Of a stretch of 64,000 bases of DNA, positions 61,119 through 64,000 are shown in pieces; position 1 is the stretch's first letter; each line of letters starts with the position of its first letter. A model generated the notes under the pieces. It did no database searches. It saw only the letters and a list, made by a program, of their open reading frames with translations, and was not told the DNA's origin. A program made the translations under genes and the position numbers. This DNA comes from Candidatus Woesearchaeota archaeon. GTDB lineage: Archaea > Nanobdellota > Nanobdellia > Woesearchaeales > GW2011-AR4. Location: assembly GCA_016185945.1 (NCBI GenBank), contig JACPMR010000010.1, positions 186,001 through 250,000 on the forward strand, written 5' to 3'.

Positions 61119-63272
61119 TTATTCAAATCTTGGCTGCAAAGCCAGCTGGTATGTGTTTGAATACTCGTCGATTTTGCCTATTTGCTCGGTATCTTCAATT
61201 TCCCTGCTTTGCTCAGGCACGCTTGCAAAGTCGATTGCCACGGCATAAAGCACAATGGCGCCGTATTTTTCAAGCTCGTTTGCGCTTATTGTAATGTTTA
61301 AGTTCAAGCCGCCTTCAGGGAATATTTCTTGTCCTGGCGTTGATGCCTCGGCAAAATCCACTTGCGGAGTTGTATAGCATTCAAGATTGAAGATGCCAAC
61401 TCTTACGCATTTTTGCTTTTCAGGAATTGCAATTTTGTCGTTCAACAGAAGACTGATTTCAGCAGTGTATTTGCCAGGCGCAATCTCTATGTCGCTTGGT
61501 TCCTTCTGCTGCCCTTCATAATTCGCAACAGAAGAGAAATCGAGCTCGCCTTCGTCACTTATCCTTCTCAATGTGACAGCAACAGTTTCTTTGTCGTTAA
61601 GATTAAGCGGCGCATCTACAAACTGCCATCCATTTTGCGTCTTGACAACGTTTTTCTTCCTAACAATCAGTTTTTTTGTGTAGGCTGGCTGCAGTCCTAC
61701 TTTAAGCGAGGCGTCTGTATTTACTTTCGGGTCAAACTCAGCCACTTTTCCAATATAGCCGTCTTTGACTACGTTAACAACGCCTCCTATCCCAACTGGG
61801 AAAGCTTGTTTTAGAACTCCGTTATTGTCTGTAGAGCCGATAAAGCAGCTTTCGTCAACGATTGTGTAAAGTATTTGTGCATCACCAACGGGCTTTTTGG
61901 ATGCTGCATTGGCAACATTCACAGTTACATTTCCGCTTGTTCTTGTGTCGCAAAGCAGGGATTTTTCAGACAAATCTGTCCTTTCCAAAGGAGAAAATCC
62001 AGATGGCATAGGCTTGTTGTTTCTTATGTTGCCTTCTAGAAAGAAATTAAAGGTGTAGCCTTGTCCGTCCAATGCAAACGGCTCTTCGATCTCAACCATA
62101 ACCGGGAATGACAAGTCATAAGCAAACCTGTATTCCTGTATGCCGAAAAATGATATAATGCTGTTTGCAGAGCTTGGCACGCATTGCTCTCCCCTGCAAT
62201 TCAAGTCAAAGTAAGTACGCCAGAAATCAAGATAAGTGAAACTGGCTGCAAGATTTCTGAAAGAGCTATTTGCTATTGGTATTATGGTTGAGTCGTACAA
62301 CCTTTGCTTTAATTCAGAGCCAAACAAGTTTCTTTCGTAATTGTAAGTGCCATCAATCTGAAACAACGGGATATAAGACGCAAGCAAACCAGTTATTTTA
62401 TTTCTGATGTCGCTTTTCTGCCAGCTTATCGAGCTGCCAAAATTAAACTGCATGTCGGCCATTGGAGGCAGCTTTTCTTTGTCCACTCCTGAGAATGAAA
62501 CAAGCATGTTGAGCATGTGCTTTTCCAAGTATCGGTGCTTTATCTCGAGATTTGTTATTTTTGTTGCCAAATCATAAATCTTGTCGAGATTGACTGGGAT
62601 ACTTACAAAAAACTGGCTTATCCTTGTTTTAGCGTCCTGTTTTTCTATGTCTAATGGATATTCTATTATTACAATTACCTCCTCTGTGCCAATTGTCACA
62701 TCGCTTTTTAGCTTGCTTTCTTCGATTATTTTGTAACCCTGCTCGGCAAACGGTTCAAAATTGCTCAGGCACTCCCTGAATTTCAAGTCTATATATCTTT
62801 CCAGTTGCTTTTCAATAGAATTTTCCGTGTTTCTAAGCTCAGGCTTTTTTGATGCAAACTGGCAATTGCCTTTGCAGTTGTTTGCCGACTTCAAATACCA
62901 CCAATATGGAACCCTTAAATCAGAGTCAGAAGCAAAAACAACAGCGTCGCTCTCTGTCGGGTTATTTGATATTGCAAATCGTTCCTTGTTCAAAGTTCTG
63001 TCTGCAAAGCTTATGTAGCCGCCTTGCTTGCCTATAATCTTCAAGCCCTCAACTCCAACAGAATAAGCGCAGGCACTGACATATTCTCTTATTGGATCAA
63101 ATTCAACTGGAACTTGCTCCTGAACAATTTTTATTTCCGGCTCATAAGGTTTTGGGAGTTTCTGCGTTGAGTAAAAAAATATTGCTCCTCCTATCAAAAT
63201 AACCAATCCGACAATCAGGAATATTGTTGTTTGTGATTTCTTATTTGTGATTATTTTTCTGTTTGTTTTCAT
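61119..63272 (-). CDS. Pilin-like anchored surface protein, surface locus I
   Basis: 717 residues. N-terminus MKTNRKIITNKKSQTTIFLI is a charged leader with SQTT before a single hydrophobic helix (about 16-35), like class III (type IV pilin) signal peptides. Conserved C67-region, QGGYISF, VPYWWYL, NFEPFAEQ. Beta domains toward the C-terminus with CxxC-poor Ig-like fold. Paralogue of the amber-interrupted gene at 50947. 4-nt overlap with the RHH gene. Confidence 0.78.
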   Translation of the reverse strand: MKTNRKIITNKKSQTTIFLIVGLVILIGGAIFFYSTQKLPKPYEPEIKIVQEQVPVEFDPIREYVSACAYSVGVEGLKIIGKQGGYISFADRTLNKERFAISNNPTESDAVVFASDSDLRVPYWWYLKSANNCKGNCQFASKKPELRNTENSIEKQLERYIDLKFRECLSNFEPFAEQGYKIIEESKLKSDVTIGTEEVIVIIEYPLDIEKQDAKTRISQFFVSIPVNLDKIYDLATKITNLEIKHRYLEKHMLNMLVSFSGVDKEKLPPMADMQFNFGSSISWQKSDIRNKITGLLASYIPLFQIDGTYNYERNLFGSELKQRLYDSTIIPIANSSFRNLAASFTYLDFWRTYFDLNCRGEQCVPSSANSIISFFGIQEYRFAYDLSFPVMVEIEEPFALDGQGYTFNFFLEGNIRNNKPMPSGFSPLERTDLSEKSLLCDTRTSGNVTVNVANAASKKPVGDAQILYTIVDESCFIGSTDNNGVLKQAFPVGIGGVVNVVKDGYIGKVAEFDPKVNTDASLKVGLQPAYTKKLIVRKKNVVKTQNGWQFVDAPLNLNDKETVAVTLRRISDEGELDFSSVANYEGQQKEPSDIEIAPGKYTAEISLLLNDKIAIPEKQKCVRVGIFNLECYTTPQVDFAEASTPGQEIFPEGGLNLNITISANELEKYGAIVLYAVAIDFASVPEQSREIEDTEQIGKIDEYSNTYQLALQPRFE

Positions 63273-63439
63273 TTTTCATCCAAATCTTTCAGTTCTTTCT
63301 GTATCAGTTCCAAATCGTACATTTTCTGCTCCATCAGCTCTCGGGCTAGCATTGATTTCTTCTTGCCAAGCTTCTTAGAAACTTTCTCAAGTAAGTCGTT
63401 TATTTCTTTAGATACAGTAATCCTTATCTGAATACTCAT
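63269..63439 (-). CDS. Ribbon-helix-helix-like small protein
   Basis: 56 residues: MSIQIRITVSKEINDLLEKVSKKLGKKKSMLARELMEQKM has the RHH strand-helix-helix pattern. First gene of surface locus I; ATGA overlap with the next gene. Could regulate the operon. AAGGT lies 5-9 nt upstream. Confidence 0.75.
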   Translation of the reverse strand: MSIQIRITVSKEINDLLEKVSKKLGKKKSMLARELMEQKMYDLELIQKELKDLDEK

Positions 63440-63635
63440 TTTTACCTTGAAATATACATTATTTAGTCTATTTTTAGTATTAATATTTAAATATTGCTAT
63501 TAAAGGGATGAAAATTTTCATTAAATTTATACTAAATCAAGTATAAATAAAGGATATATTGTTAACTTATAATGTATTAAATATAGAAAATTCAAACAAA
63601 AATCTTTATATACATTTGGCATTCGATAAATTATA

Positions 63636-64000
63636 ATGGCAGAAAAGAGGTTGGTAGATTATGTTAGGGGGCTCTTGCAAAGAGGCTATTCTGCTTCTGC
63701 AATAAGAGATGTTTTGCTTAGATATGGATATTCTGCGAAAGAAGTGAATGATGCAATCAGCATGAGTTTAAAGCCAACAATAAGGCATGAGATTCATTTT
63801 TCATTGACAACAATTATTGTGATTTTTTTAATTGCAGCTTCCATCATTGGAACTGGGTTGTTTTTTTATTTTAATCAAAAACCAGAAACAAAACTTCTTG
63901 ACTTGAACTTGGAGCCGATTGCAACAACAGTTGAGGCAGGGCAGAGTATTTCTTTCTTGAAAGAGCTTTCAAATCTTGGCTCTTCGAAAAGATACGATGT
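63636..64000 (+). CDS. Membrane protein with N-terminal helical module and exported domain (partial)
   Basis: First 121 residues visible. LVDYVRGLLQRGYSASAIRDVLLRYGYSAKEVNDAI is a short helical module; TM about 57-78; then an outside segment starting EAGQSISFLKELSNLGSSKRYDV, like CARDB/NEW3-type beta domains. TATA CTTTATATAC at 63604-63613. Divergent from surface locus I and may belong to it. Gene runs off the window. Confidence 0.7.
   Translation, partial: MAEKRLVDYVRGLLQRGYSASAIRDVLLRYGYSAKEVNDAISMSLKPTIRHEIHFSLTTIIVIFLIAASIIGTGLFFYFNQKPETKLLDLNLEPIATTVEAGQSISFLKELSNLGSSKRYD

Overview
The window reads as a chromosomal segment of an AT-rich archaeon, most likely a DPANN lineage of the Woesearchaeota/Pacearchaeota type. 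The evidence is archaeal RNA polymerase genes (rpoH followed by rpoB), the tiny archaeal/eukaryotic ribosomal protein eL41, TATA boxes about 25-28 nt upstream of leaderless starts, tRNA genes with bulge-helix-bulge (BHB) introns, archaeal-type PyrI and PyrB, and very large secreted Ig/FN3-type proteins. No rRNA, CRISPR array, transposase or phage gene was seen. The lineage call is inference; the archaeal call is secure.

Layout. 1-1350: rpoB (partial), rpoH and two tRNA genes (Lys and Asp), each interrupted by three introns. 1.8-6.5 kb: eL41, glyA, folD, two vapBC pairs and a flavin/NAD oxidoreductase. 6.6-11.2 kb: a RelE-like pair, orphan proteins and two lipoproteins set among short repeats. 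11.2-16.4 kb: purN, a membrane protein and purH, then a permease, a ferredoxin and zinc-ribbon genes. 16.4-19 kb: an unusual intron-bearing tRNA, an RnfD/NqrB-like protein, folA and thyA. 19-25 kb: a cupin, a thioredoxin-like protein, vapBC, and pyruvate dehydrogenase E1alpha, E1beta and E2. 25-30 kb: regulators, a hydrolase, a methyltransferase-kinase fusion, tRNA-Ala, a LOG-family protein and a PEBP lipoprotein. 30-37 kb: pyrB, I, D, K, C, E and F on the minus strand, with a vapBC pair embedded. 37-43 kb: a CBS protein, a nucleotidyltransferase, vapBC and a putative zincin. 43.4-63.4 kb: two adjacent paralogous minus-strand loci for giant surface proteins.

Functionally, glyA, folD, folA, thyA, purN and purH form a coherent folate one-carbon network. 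The pyr genes cover UMP synthesis from carbamoyl phosphate onward; no carbamoyl-phosphate synthetase was seen here. The PDH genes would supply acetyl-CoA, but E3 is absent from the window. Five VapBC pairs and one RelE-like pair lie between housekeeping genes, and most carry visible operator repeats at the start of the antitoxin gene.

The least ordinary content is fourfold. (1) Heavily intron-interrupted tRNA genes, including BHB introns in D- and T-loops. (2) Dispersed structured repeats with covarying hairpins (families A and B), plus a 30-nt palindrome (family C), one copy of which lies in frame inside pyrF. (3) Two paralogous surface-protein loci that look like an uncharacterised envelope or host-contact apparatus. 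(4) An in-frame amber codon inside an otherwise intact member of that apparatus.
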